This document shows positions 24,586-34,892 of a stretch of DNA of 64,000 bases, in pieces. This DNA comes from Streptomyces hundungensis. GTDB lineage: Bacteria; Actinomycetota; Actinomycetes; Streptomycetales; Streptomycetaceae. Each line of letters opens with the position of its first letter. The first letter of the stretch is position 1. The DNA is taken from assembly GCF_003627815.1 (NCBI RefSeq), contig NZ_CP032698.1:4650001-4714000 (forward strand). The letters run 5' to 3'. The position numbers and the translations under genes are program-made. Under the pieces are notes generated by a model. It had not been told where the DNA came from. It was given only the letters and a program-made list of their open reading frames with translations, and did not search any database.

Positions 24586-25058
24586 GCAGACGAGCGTGCC
24601 ACAGTGGCGCCGGTGTCCGTGACCGTCACCTCGACGGTGGCCGGACGCGGGTGGGGCTTGACGCCCTGCAAGGTCGCCGCCGTCGCCTTGGCCGAGGCGA
24701 TCGACTTCTCCGGCGGCTTGACCTTCTTGAACTTGCTGATGGCGAGCACCCCGAGCACCGCCGCGAGCAGCAGGAACGCGCCGCCGACGATGAGGAACGA
24801 CCAGGCGAGCCCGAGCCCCAGGTTGTGGATGCCGTACGCGGCGGCGAAGCTCAGCACCGGCAGCGAGAACAGCGCGAGCACACCCGCCGTACTGATGGCG
24901 ATGCCACCGATCGCCCCGCGCTTGACGTCCTGGCGCAGCTCGGCCTTGGCCAGCGCGATCTCGTCGTGCACCAGGGCGGACATCTCGGCGGTCGCGGAGG
25001 CAACCAGCTGGCCGAGGCTGCGCTCGGCGCTGCCGGCGTTGTGGCTGGGGTCGCTCAT
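24582..25058 (-). CDS. Phage-holin-superfamily (Actino_Holin_E/DUF1469-like) membrane protein
   Basis: 158-residue protein with an N-terminal helical region (SLGQLVASATAEMSALVHDE, IALAKAELRQDVKRG) and two close membrane helices (IAISTAGVLALFSLPVLSFA, FLIVGGAFLLLAAVLGVLAI) followed by a Lys-rich cytoplasmic tail. This is the layout of the actinobacterial phage-holin-like family, which is widespread on chromosomes and not a lysis protein as far as known. ATG at 25058 is preceded by GAGGGAG; the earlier in-frame ATG at 25073 is less well placed. It is coupled to the downstream hydrolase. Confidence 0.82.
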   Translation of the reverse strand: MSDPSHNAGSAERSLGQLVASATAEMSALVHDEIALAKAELRQDVKRGAIGGIAISTAGVLALFSLPVLSFAAAYGIHNLGLGLAWSFLIVGGAFLLLAAVLGVLAISKFKKVKPPEKSIASAKATAATLQGVKPHPRPATVEVTVTDTGATVARSSA

Positions 25059-25124
25059 CGCTGACTCCCTCATCTCTTCTCGGATTCCGACGGGTCGAAC
25101 AAGTGCAACAGGTCCGTTGTCAGA

Positions 25125-26519
25125 TCATGCCGGACTGTCGCCGTCGTCGCGCCCCGCCCCCGCCAGTTGCGCCAGCCTGCGGTGTTCGGCGGCCTTGTTC
25201 TCGTAGATCGCGGCCATGCGCAGGTGGTATTCCGGCTTGTCCAGCTCGTACATGTCGGGGATGCCGTCCTGGTCGTCGTCGCGCTCCTCGTCCTCGACGA
25301 GCGCCTTGTACTTGCGTACCCGCATCTTGAGCAGGACGGAGGCCAGGACCGCGGCGGTCAGGGAGCCGACGAGCACGGCCGCCTTGACCTCGTCGGTCAG
25401 CCGGTCCTGTCCGTCGAAGGCGAGCTCGCCGATGAGCAGCGAGACGGTGAAGCCGATGCCGGCGAGCGAGGCGACGGCGAAGACGTCGGGCCAGGCGAGG
25501 TCGTCGTTGAGTTCGGCCTTGGTGAAGCGGGCGGCGAGCCAGGTGCCGCCGAAGATGCCGATGGCCTTGCCGACGACGAGGCCGAGGACCACGCCCAGCG
25601 TCTCGGGCCGGGTGAAGACATCAGCCAGGGTGGCGCCGCTGATGCCGACGCCGGCCGAGAACAGGGCGAACAGAGGCACCGCGAGCCCGGCCGAGATCGG
25701 CCGCACCAGGTGCTCGATGTGCTCGCCGGGGGAGTGGTCCTCGCCCTCGGTGCGGTGGCAGCGGAGCATCAGGCCCATCGCGACGCCCGCGATGGTGGCG
25801 TGGACGCCGCTGTTGTACATCAGCCCCCAGTTGACAAGCGCGAGGGGGAGGTAGATGTACCAGCCCCGTACGCCCTTCCTGAGCAGCAGCCAGAAGATGA
25901 CGAGGCCGACGGCGGCTCCGCCGAGGGCGACGAAGTCGAGGTCGCTGGTGAAGAAGACCGCGATGATCAGGATGGCGAAGAGGTCGTCGACCACGGCCAG
26001 GGTCAGCAGGAAGGCGCGCAGGGCGGAGGGCAGCGAGGTGCCGATGACCGCGAGCACGGCCAGGGCGAACGCGATGTCCGTAGCGGTCGGTACGGCCCAG
26101 CCGTCAAGGGATCCGCCGCCGAAAGTGTTGACCAGTGCGTAGACGAGCGCGGGCACGGCCATGCCGCACAGGGCCGCGATCACCGGCAGTGCGGCGGCCT
26201 TCGGATCGCGCAGCTCTCCGGCGACGAGTTCACGTTTGAGCTCGATGCCGGCGACGAAGAAGAAGACGGCGAGCAGTCCGTCGGCCGCCCAGTGCTGGAT
26301 CGACAGGTCGAGGCCCAGCGCGCTGATTCCCAGGTGGAAGCCGCGCACCGACTCATAGCCGGCGCCCAGGGTGTTCGCCCAGACGAGGGCGGCGATCGCG
26401 GCGACGAGCAACAGCACGCCGCCCACGGTCTCGGTGCGCAGGGCCTGGGCCAGATAGGTGCGCTCGGGGAGCGAGAGACGCCGCAGGAACGTGGGTTTGC
26501 TGGGGGTGGGCGTGGCCAC
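25125..26519 (-). CDS. nhaA: Na+/H+ antiporter NhaA
   Basis: 464-residue NhaA-family antiporter that expels sodium in exchange for protons. About twelve membrane helices are evident. The hallmark paired aspartates are in LAVVDDLFAILII, the unwound TATDIAFALAVLAVIG segment is present, and LAVFFFVAGIELKRELVAGE matches the second-helix region. The hydrophilic C-terminal tail after ASVLLKMRVRKYK (about 70 residues, acidic then Ala/Glu-rich) is longer than in E. coli. GTG at 26519 has GGAGGTCG upstream. It lies downstream of acs, with promoter-like sequence between. Confidence 0.93.
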   Translation of the reverse strand: MATPTPSKPTFLRRLSLPERTYLAQALRTETVGGVLLLVAAIAALVWANTLGAGYESVRGFHLGISALGLDLSIQHWAADGLLAVFFFVAGIELKRELVAGELRDPKAAALPVIAALCGMAVPALVYALVNTFGGGSLDGWAVPTATDIAFALAVLAVIGTSLPSALRAFLLTLAVVDDLFAILIIAVFFTSDLDFVALGGAAVGLVIFWLLLRKGVRGWYIYLPLALVNWGLMYNSGVHATIAGVAMGLMLRCHRTEGEDHSPGEHIEHLVRPISAGLAVPLFALFSAGVGISGATLADVFTRPETLGVVLGLVVGKAIGIFGGTWLAARFTKAELNDDLAWPDVFAVASLAGIGFTVSLLIGELAFDGQDRLTDEVKAAVLVGSLTAAVLASVLLKMRVRKYKALVEDEERDDDQDGIPDMYELDKPEYHLRMAAIYENKAAEHRRLAQLAGAGRDDGDSPA

Positions 26520-26821
26520 GGGGGCGACCTCCGGTCGGTTCGGCGGGCATGACTGAGCTCGTTGCCGACCAGACTTCCCGGCGCACCTGACCTTCTTGTC
26601 GCGTCATTGACGCTTTCCTTACTTTACCTAACTTTACGGAGCGGTGCAGGCGGCGGGGTTGATCCGGTGATCATCACTTTAGGGGCATACCCGGCATGAG
26701 GCGCGCGAAAGGGCCGACCCGCGCGCGAAGGGCCCGGCCGCGCACACGAAGGCCGCCCGCGCATGCGAAGGGCCCGGCCGCGTTCCCGGCCGGGCCCTTC
26801 GTCGGATGCCTACGTCGTCGC
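26520..26821 (-). promoter_or_regulatory. acs-nhaA intergenic region with ACTTTAC direct repeat
   Basis: About 300 bases without a gene. ACTTTAC occurs at 26621-26627 and 26631-26637, ten bases apart (one helical turn), inside the most AT-rich part of the region and about 100 bases upstream of nhaA. A third CACTTTA is near 26675. This geometry suggests a repressor or activator site at the nhaA promoter (inference). The part near 26700-26800 holds repeated GCGCGAAGGGCCCGGCCGCG-like units that end in the acs terminator. Confidence 0.45.
26767..26800 (-). terminator. Terminator of acs
   Basis: Perfect 14-bp stem GAAGGGCCCGGCCG / CGGCCGGGCCCTTC with a six-base loop, 21 bases after the acs stop. 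Partial copies of the same arm (gcgaagggcccggccgcg) occur just downstream, around 26725, as though the terminator arm had been duplicated. Confidence 0.88.
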
Positions 26822-28777
<1,956 letters not shown>

Positions 28778-28909
28778 GACATCTCCCTTTCCCAGGGCGT
28801 CTTCTGTGCGTATGTGTCCCGGGCCATAGCTCATCAGCCCTGGGCCCGGGTGACAAGAGGCTCCAGGAAATTGGTTTAGACCTGTAGGGGTCCCTGGCCA
28901 CCGGCAGGG

Positions 28910-28952
28910 CACGCCGACGGCCTCTCCCAGGGTGGAAGAGGCCGTCGGCGTG
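28910..28952 (-). terminator. Terminator of the SulP-carbonic anhydrase gene
   Basis: Perfect 16-bp stem CACGCCGACGGCCTCT / AGAGGCCGTCGGCGTG around an 11-base loop, 19 bases after the stop codon of the upstream gene. Confidence 0.9.
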
Positions 28953-28971
28953 CGGGGGAGGCGGGCCGGGT

Positions 28972-31290
28972 TCAGGCGTGCGTGTCCTCCAAGAGGTTGA
29001 CGCCGACGCCCTCGAAGACCTCCTCGTGGTCGTCCTCGGCCAGCAGATAGGCCTGTGCCTCACCGACGTGGAAGTACATGCCGTGCAGCGCCAGGGTGCC
29101 GGCCGCCAGCGCACGAGCCACCGATTCGTGGCGGCGCAGATGCTCCAACTGCTGGACGACATTGGTCAGACAGAGCTGTTCCACCGCGTCGGCGGGCAGC
29201 CGTCCGGCGATGCGGGCCCAGGCGTGCCGCCGGCTGGCCATGCGCTCGATGCTCGGGGCGCCGTGGCGCAGCCAGCGGCGCAGCGGCGTCATCGGCGCTC
29301 CGGGCTTGGCGTTGAGCAGCGCCTGCATCGCCCCGCAACCGGAGTGCCCGCAGACGGTGATCGACTGCACCTGGAGGATGTCCACGGCGTACTCGATGGC
29401 CGCCGCCACCGAGTCGTCGGCGACCTCCGCGCCGGGGGGCGGCACCAGGTTGCCGATGTTGCGCACGGTGAACAGGTCGCCCGGGCCGCTGGAGGTGATC
29501 ATGCTGGTGACCAGGCGGGAGTCCGCGCAGGTGATGAAGAGCTGCTGCGGACGCTGGCCCTCGCGGGCGAGCCGGGCCAGTTCTTCCCGTACCAGGGGCG
29601 CGGTGTTGCGCTGGAACGAGCTGAGACCGTCGGCCAGTTGATGGCCGTGGGTGCGCTGCGGGGGCTGGTCGTGGCAGTGGTGGTTGCGCCACGGTGTCCA
29701 GGGGCGGCAGCAGCTCTGGGCGGGGGAGGCGGGCTCGGCGATCCTGCCTCCGGCGCGCCCGGTGATCCGTACCGTGCCGCCGCGCGCCTGGTGTGTGCTC
29801 TGCCAGCCCTTCAGCGCCTCGAAGGCGGCGTGGTCCATGAATGATCCGTCCAACTCCACGATCGTGTCCGCTCCTTGGGGAACATGGCTGAGCGCCCGGG
29901 TCAGCCGGGGCACGGCGAGAAACGTCAACTGGCCGCGTGCACGCACCAGATGGGTGCCGTCGGCCTCCTCCTGGGTGGTGATCCGGGTGCGGGCGAGCCG
30001 GTGGAGCGCGACGGCCACGGCGACCGCGATCCCCAGGGCGACGCCTTGAAGCACCCCGAACACCAGCACTCCGCCGACGGCCGCGACATAAACCAGGAAT
30101 TCACGGTGTTCGTGGACGTTGCGGATGTGCGCGAAGTTGACCATCTGGATACCGACCATCATCACCAGCGCGGCCAGCGCGGCCAGCGGGATCCACTCCA
30201 GGACGGTGACGAGCAGCCCGGCCGCGAGCAGCACCCAGATCCCGTGCAGCACCGTCGAGGCCCGGCCGGTCGCGCCGGCCCGGACGTTGGCGCTGCCGCG
30301 CACCGCGCCGCCGGAGACGGGCATGCCGCCGAGCAGCCCGGAGACGGCGTTGGCGATGCCCTGGCCGCGCAGCTCGCGGTCGAGGTCGGCGCGCGGGACG
30401 GTGCTGCCCGGCCGTTCCGCCGCGAGCCGGTCGACGGCGACCGCGGAGAGCAGCGACTCCAGGCTGGCGACCAGCGTCACGGTGAGCACCGCGGTGACGA
30501 GCCCGAGCACCGGGCCGTGCGGCATCTCGGGCAGCACATGCGCGCCCCAGGAGGGCAGGTCGACCCGCGCGATCCCTGGGGCGGCGAACGCGGCGACGCC
30601 GGTGGCCAGCACCACACAGGCCAGCGCGGCGGGGATGCGGCGCAGTGCCTTCCCGATGCGTCCGGGCAGGCGTGGCCACAGCAGAAGCACGGCCAGCGTC
30701 AGCGCTCCGATGAGTGGGGCTGCGGGGCCGACGTGCGCCAACTGGCCGGGCAGCGCAAGGGCGTTGGCGACGGCCGAGCTCTGCGGGGAGCCGCCGAGGA
30801 CGATATGGAGCTGGGCCAGCGCGATGGCGGCTCCGATGCCGGCGAGGGTGCCGTGCACGATCGCGGGGCTGACCGCGAGGGCGGAGCGCGCCGTCTTCAG
30901 GGAGCCGAGGGCGACTTGGAGCAGACCCGCGCAGACGGTGATGGCGCAGGTGGTGCGCCATCCGTAGTTCTGGATCATCTCCGCGGACACCACGGTCAGT
31001 CCGGCCGAGGGGCCGCTGACCAGCAGGGCCGAGCCGCCGAGCAGCCCGGCGACGATGCCGCCGACGCCGGCGGCGATGAGGCTGGCTTCCAGGGGGGCGT
31101 CGATGGCGACGGCGAGGCCGAGTGACATCGGAACGGCGAGCAGGAAGACGGTGATGGACGCCGACAGATCGGCGCCCTTGATCTGGAAGCGGCGGCGCCC
31201 GGAGCCGTCCCCGGAAGGGGGCCGGTGGGATCGCCGTGCGCGGGGCGGGCGAGCTGGTGGCTGGGCGCGAGTGGGTACGCAAGCAGGCAT
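28972..31290 (-). CDS. Bifunctional SulP anion transporter / beta-carbonic anhydrase
   Basis: 772-residue fusion. The N-terminal 500 residues are a SulP transporter (starting KGADLSASITVFLLAVPMSL, with VSGPSAGLTVVSAEMI) ending in a STAS-like domain (GADTIVELDGSFMDHAAFEA). The C-terminal 200 residues are a beta-carbonic anhydrase with all zinc ligands: ITCADSRLV (C-x-D-x-R) and CGHSGCGAM (H-x-x-C). The pairing suggests bicarbonate (or sulfate) uptake directly coupled to CO2/bicarbonate interconversion. ATG at 31290 has GGAGGA nine bases upstream. The linker after the STAS part is His/Cys/Gln-rich. It is divergent from the lipoprotein gene. Confidence 0.92.
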   Translation of the reverse strand: MPACVPTRAQPPARPPRARRSHRPPSGDGSGRRRFQIKGADLSASITVFLLAVPMSLGLAVAIDAPLEASLIAAGVGGIVAGLLGGSALLVSGPSAGLTVVSAEMIQNYGWRTTCAITVCAGLLQVALGSLKTARSALAVSPAIVHGTLAGIGAAIALAQLHIVLGGSPQSSAVANALALPGQLAHVGPAAPLIGALTLAVLLLWPRLPGRIGKALRRIPAALACVVLATGVAAFAAPGIARVDLPSWGAHVLPEMPHGPVLGLVTAVLTVTLVASLESLLSAVAVDRLAAERPGSTVPRADLDRELRGQGIANAVSGLLGGMPVSGGAVRGSANVRAGATGRASTVLHGIWVLLAAGLLVTVLEWIPLAALAALVMMVGIQMVNFAHIRNVHEHREFLVYVAAVGGVLVFGVLQGVALGIAVAVAVALHRLARTRITTQEEADGTHLVRARGQLTFLAVPRLTRALSHVPQGADTIVELDGSFMDHAAFEALKGWQSTHQARGGTVRITGRAGGRIAEPASPAQSCCRPWTPWRNHHCHDQPPQRTHGHQLADGLSSFQRNTAPLVREELARLAREGQRPQQLFITCADSRLVTSMITSSGPGDLFTVRNIGNLVPPPGAEVADDSVAAAIEYAVDILQVQSITVCGHSGCGAMQALLNAKPGAPMTPLRRWLRHGAPSIERMASRRHAWARIAGRLPADAVEQLCLTNVVQQLEHLRRHESVARALAAGTLALHGMYFHVGEAQAYLLAEDDHEEVFEGVGVNLLEDTHA

Positions 31291-31423
31291 GGTTCCCGTC
31301 TCCTCCGGGGCAGCGCGGTCGCGGAACGAGGGGTCGCGGCCGTGGGTCACGGCAGTGCAGCGGCGGGATTCTCAACTCTCGGTAAACGAATCGTAATGCA
31401 GAGTAAAGCGACGTACTTCTCAT

Positions 31424-31434
31424 TTGGTGCAAAT
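31424..31434 (+). promoter_or_regulatory. TTGGTGCAAAT motif upstream of deacetylase-like lipoprotein
   Basis: TTGGTGCAAAT lies in the AT-rich divergent region between the SulP and lipoprotein genes, 137 bases before the latter. The same 11 bases occur at 47791-47801, 96 bases before another lipoprotein gene; in both, GCAA recurs five or six bases later. It may be a shared binding site; chance is not excluded. Confidence 0.35.
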
Positions 31435-31571
31435 AGGGCAACGATTCACTCTCAGGGGTGAATAGGCAGCTTTTAGTTCGGCTTGTCGTGCCGGTGTCCT
31501 TCCGTCCCCGTGCGACTTTTGCGGCGCCGTGACGGCATTCAACGGACTAACCGCAAGGAAGAGGTGGGCGG

Positions 31572-32867
31572 ATGATCGCCGCCACGCACGCCACCAAGAA
31601 GATCGCTGTCGGTGTCATCGCCGCGGTCCTGGCCGTGGGAGCCGCGGGCTGCTCGTCCGGCCCCGCCCCGGACAGACAGCCCGGCCCCGTGGGCAAGAAG
31701 GGCGCCGTCCCCGACATCGCCCCGCATCTCATCGGGGACGGCTCGACCGCGTACACCGGACTCCAGCCGCACCTGCTCAAGGCCCAGAAGCTGAAACCGG
31801 GCGAGCGTCCGCCCCAGTTCGTGGTGTTCTCCTGGGACGGCGCGGGCGAGGACAGCCAGAAGCTCTTCTCGCACTTCCGTGAGGTCGCCAAGGAGTCCAA
31901 CGCGACCATGACGTACTTCCTGAGCGGCGTGTACATGCTCCCGGAGGCGAAGGCGAAGCTCTACACCGCGCCCAAGCACTCCGCGGGCACGTCGGACATC
32001 GGCTTCAACGACCTCAAGGGAATCAAGGACACCGTCACGCAGATGCGCGCCGCCTGGAAGGAGGGCAACGAGATCGGCACCCACTTCAACGGCCATTACT
32101 GCGGGCCCGACGGCGGCGTCGGCACCTGGTCGGTGGACGAGTGGAAGAGCGAGATCGCTCAGGCCAAGTCCTTCGTGAAGAACTGGAAGACGAACTCGGG
32201 CCTGAAGGCGGAGGCGCCGCTTCCGTTCGACTACGACAAGGAACTCATCGGCGGCCGCACGCCGTGCCTGGAGGGGCGCAAGAACTTCGTCGCGGCCGCG
32301 GGTCAGCTGGGCTTCCGGTACGACACCAGCGCCGTCAACGACCAGGTGTGGCCGAAGAAGAACGACAACGGCGTCTGGGACCTGTCGATGCAACTGGTGC
32401 CCGTACCGGGCCGGGGCTTCGAGACCCTGTCCATGGACTACAACTTCTACATGAACCAGTCCAACGCGATGACCGGTGACGCCGATCAGCACGAGTACTG
32501 GGGCAACCAGATGCGCGACGGCCTCCTCCAGGCCTTCGACCGCTCCTACGACGGCAACCGGGCCCCGTTGATCGTCGGCAACCACTTCGAGTCCTGGAAC
32601 GGCGGCGCCTATATGCGCGCAGTCGAGGAGACGATCAGGACGGTCTGTGTGAAGCGCGACGTCCACTGCGTCTCGTTCCGCCAACTCGCCGACTGGCTCG
32701 ACGCCCAGGACCCGGCCGTGCTCGCCAAGTTCCACACGCTCAAGGTGGGCGAGGCGCCGAAGGGCGGCTGGGCGGCCCTGGAGGCCGCCCGGCCCGCGGC
32801 TCCGGCGAAGCCCGTCGCTCCGCTGAAGCCCGCGGAGCCGGCCGTCAGGCAGGCTGCGGCTCACTGA
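31572..32867 (+). CDS. Polysaccharide-deacetylase-like lipoprotein
   Basis: 431-residue secreted lipoprotein. The signal peptide ends with the lipobox VGAAGC (Cys about 27), so the mature protein is tethered to the outer membrane face. The body resembles the NodB/polysaccharide deacetylase fold: FVVFSWDGAGED supplies the metal-binding Asp, EIGTHFNGHYCG the His-x3-His pair, and SMDYNFYMNQ a later conserved region. It would remove acetyl groups from cell-wall or other glycans (inference). The C-terminus is an Ala/Pro/Lys-rich tail. ATG at 31572 has AGGAAGAGGTGG upstream. It overlaps the convergent ATPase gene by 23 bases. Confidence 0.82.
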   Translation: MIAATHATKKIAVGVIAAVLAVGAAGCSSGPAPDRQPGPVGKKGAVPDIAPHLIGDGSTAYTGLQPHLLKAQKLKPGERPPQFVVFSWDGAGEDSQKLFSHFREVAKESNATMTYFLSGVYMLPEAKAKLYTAPKHSAGTSDIGFNDLKGIKDTVTQMRAAWKEGNEIGTHFNGHYCGPDGGVGTWSVDEWKSEIAQAKSFVKNWKTNSGLKAEAPLPFDYDKELIGGRTPCLEGRKNFVAAAGQLGFRYDTSAVNDQVWPKKNDNGVWDLSMQLVPVPGRGFETLSMDYNFYMNQSNAMTGDADQHEYWGNQMRDGLLQAFDRSYDGNRAPLIVGNHFESWNGGAYMRAVEETIRTVCVKRDVHCVSFRQLADWLDAQDPAVLAKFHTLKVGEAPKGGWAALEAARPAAPAKPVAPLKPAEPAVRQAAAH

Positions 32868-33843
32868 CCTCGTCGAGCAGCCGCTCGCTCAGTACGAAGC
32901 CCGGGTCGACCTGCGCCGCCAGGTCGGCCCCGGTCTTCGCATTGCCCCAGCTCTCCGCGTTCTTCAGATGGAAGTGCACCATCTGCCGCGTGTAGCGCTC
33001 CCAATCCCGGTCCTCGTACGAATCGTCCGCCGCGTTCTGCAATGCCTGGAGGGCCAGGCGGTTGTCGGCCTCCAGGAGTTCGAAGCGGGGCGGGCTGCCC
33101 TTCTCCATGGCGCGCACCCAGTCGGAGTGGCCCACCGTGACCAGGAGGTCGTCGCCGACCTCGGCACGCAGGAAGTCCAGGTCGTCCTGGCCCTGGACCT
33201 TGTTGCCGACGACCTTGAGCGCGACCCCGTAGTCCCGGGCGTACTCCTTGTACTGGCGGTAGACCGAGACGCCCTTGCGGGTGGGTTCGGCCACGAGGAA
33301 CGTCATGTCGAAGCGCGTGAACATCCCGGAGGCGAACGAGTCGGAGCCCGCCGTCATGTCGACGACGACGTACTCGTCCACGCCGTCCACCAGGTGGTTC
33401 AGGCACAGTTCGACCGCGCCGACCTTCGAGTGGTAGCAGGCCACCCCGAGGTCGGAGTCGGTGAACGGGCCGGTCGCCATCAGCCGGATGTCCCCGTCGT
33501 CGAGCATCACCCGGCGCGCGCACGCCTCGTACACCGGGTTCGCCTCGCGCACCCGCAGGAGCCGCGAACCACGGCCCGGCGGGGTCGTCTTGATCATGGT
33601 TTCGGTGGAGGCGATCCGGGGGTTGGTGCCGCGCAGGTACTCCTTGATGAGCGGAAGGTGCGCACCCATCGCGGGCAGTGCGGCGGCCTCCTCCTCGTCG
33701 AGCCCGAGGGCGGCTCCGAGGTGCTGGTTGATGTCGGCGTCGACCGCGACGACGGCGGCCTCGTTGGCGGTGAGGTGACGGATGAAGAGCGAGGACAGCG
33801 TGGTCTTGCCGCTGCCGCCCTTCCCCACGAAAGCGATCTTCAT
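32845..33843 (-). CDS. CooC/MinD-like P-loop ATPase
   Basis: 332-residue cytoplasmic SIMIBI ATPase. The N-terminal MKIAFVGKGGSGKTTLSSLF is a deviant Walker A with the signature Lys, and VVDMTAGSDSFASGMFTRFD is the switch region. It resembles the CooC/AcsF group (nickel-insertion ATPases of CO dehydrogenase), but no such metalloenzyme is nearby, and the long C-terminal part (ERYTRQMVHFHLKNAES) is specific to actinobacteria. ATG at 33843 has GGTGA upstream; a TTG three codons earlier is discarded. Its 3' end overlaps the convergent lipoprotein gene. The target protein is unknown. Confidence 0.8.
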   Translation of the reverse strand: MKIAFVGKGGSGKTTLSSLFIRHLTANEAAVVAVDADINQHLGAALGLDEEEAAALPAMGAHLPLIKEYLRGTNPRIASTETMIKTTPPGRGSRLLRVREANPVYEACARRVMLDDGDIRLMATGPFTDSDLGVACYHSKVGAVELCLNHLVDGVDEYVVVDMTAGSDSFASGMFTRFDMTFLVAEPTRKGVSVYRQYKEYARDYGVALKVVGNKVQGQDDLDFLRAEVGDDLLVTVGHSDWVRAMEKGSPPRFELLEADNRLALQALQNAADDSYEDRDWERYTRQMVHFHLKNAESWGNAKTGADLAAQVDPGFVLSERLLDEVSEPQPA

Positions 33844-33945
33844 GTTCACCAACGGTAATCGCCCGGTGGCTGTAAGTGTGCGAACCGAGTGAAGAAGACC
33901 ACTCTAAGGTGGGGTGTGGCTTGCGGACGCGTAGCCTCGCTACTT

Positions 33946-34764
33946 ATGAGTACGAACGCCGCTGACCCTCTTGTCGCCCTGGGCGGGCTGCCGGGCGTCC
34001 CGGATGCCGTGGACTCCGTGCGCAAGGCCGTGGACCGGGTCTACGGGCACCGTGTGATGCGGCGCCGCAGCAACGAGATCACCTCGGAGGCGGCGCTGCG
34101 CGGGGCGCGTGGCAGCGCGGCCTTGTCCGGCGCGGACTGGGCCCTCGAAGAGGTGCGGCGGCGTACCGACTTCGGCAGTGAGAGCGAGGCGCGTACGGTC
34201 GGCGCGGCCCTGCGGCTGACCGCGGAAGCCGGTCAACTCCTGTCCATCTGGCGGCAGTCGCCCCTGCGGGTGCTCGCCCGACTGCACCTGGTCGCCGCGG
34301 CGGACGCCGATGACGCGGTCGGCCGGCCGCGGGGGATCGGCGAAGCCGTGGACGAGCCCCTCATCGAGGTTCCGCTGCCCGACGCGGACGAGGTCGCGGG
34401 CCGCCTCGAAGGGCTCTCCCAGTTGATCATCGCGGGCAGTTCGGCGCCCGCCCTGGTGACCGCCGCCATCGTGCACGGGGAACTGCTCGCACTGCGCCCC
34501 TTCACCTCGTACAACGGGATCGTCGCGCGGACCGCGGAGCGGATCGTGCTGATCGGCAGCGGTCTCGATCCCAAGGCGATCTGCCCCTCCGAGGTCGGCC
34601 ACGCGGAACTCGGGCGGGCGGCGTACGCGGCGGCCCTCGACGGCTATGTCTCGGGGACTCCGCAGGGCATGGCGGCCTGGATCACCCACTGCGGCAAGGC
34701 CGTCGAGCTCGGTGTGCGCGAATCGACGGCGGTGTGCGAGGCGCTTCAGCGCGGCGCCGCGTAG
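33946..34764 (+). CDS. Degenerate Fic-fold protein (annotated 'oxidoreductase' in relatives)
   Basis: 272-residue, mostly helical protein. The segment VHGELLALRPF-TSYNGIVAR aligns with the Fic core HPFxxGNGRxxR, but the catalytic His is Arg, the first Gly of GNG is Tyr and the following Arg is Ile, so AMP transfer is unlikely. Upstream, ARGSAALSGADWALEEVRRR resembles the S/T-x-x-x-E/G-N inhibitory region of Fic proteins only loosely. I recall relatives carrying the label 'oxidoreductase' without a visible nucleotide-binding fold, and I see none here. ATG at 33946 lacks a clear ribosome site and may be leaderless. It is divergent from the CooC-like gene. Confidence 0.6.
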   Translation: MSTNAADPLVALGGLPGVPDAVDSVRKAVDRVYGHRVMRRRSNEITSEAALRGARGSAALSGADWALEEVRRRTDFGSESEARTVGAALRLTAEAGQLLSIWRQSPLRVLARLHLVAAADADDAVGRPRGIGEAVDEPLIEVPLPDADEVAGRLEGLSQLIIAGSSAPALVTAAIVHGELLALRPFTSYNGIVARTAERIVLIGSGLDPKAICPSEVGHAELGRAAYAAALDGYVSGTPQGMAAWITHCGKAVELGVRESTAVCEALQRGAA

Positions 34765-34832
34765 GCGCCGGACACGGGCGCGCGGCTCGACGGGCTGAGC
34801 GCGCGGCTCGGGGACTTCGGGAGAAAAGGGTT

Positions 34833-34861
34833 GCGGCGGTATCGATGTCCGATACCGCCGC
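34833..34861 (-). terminator. Strong hairpin downstream of the Fic-like gene
   Basis: Perfect 12-bp stem GCGGCGGTATCG / CGATACCGCCGC with a five-base loop. On the minus strand it is followed by AACCCTTTTCTCC, so it suits a minus-strand transcript from the structured RNA region best. It could also terminate the plus-strand Fic-like gene 68 bases upstream. Confidence 0.75.
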
Positions 34862-34892
34862 TGGCATGTCCACCGGGTTACCAAGCGTCCTC

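Noticed and set aside
24582..25058. Holin-like gene taken as evidence for a prophage
   Set aside because: No other phage genes are present; this family is a common chromosomal membrane protein in actinobacteria.
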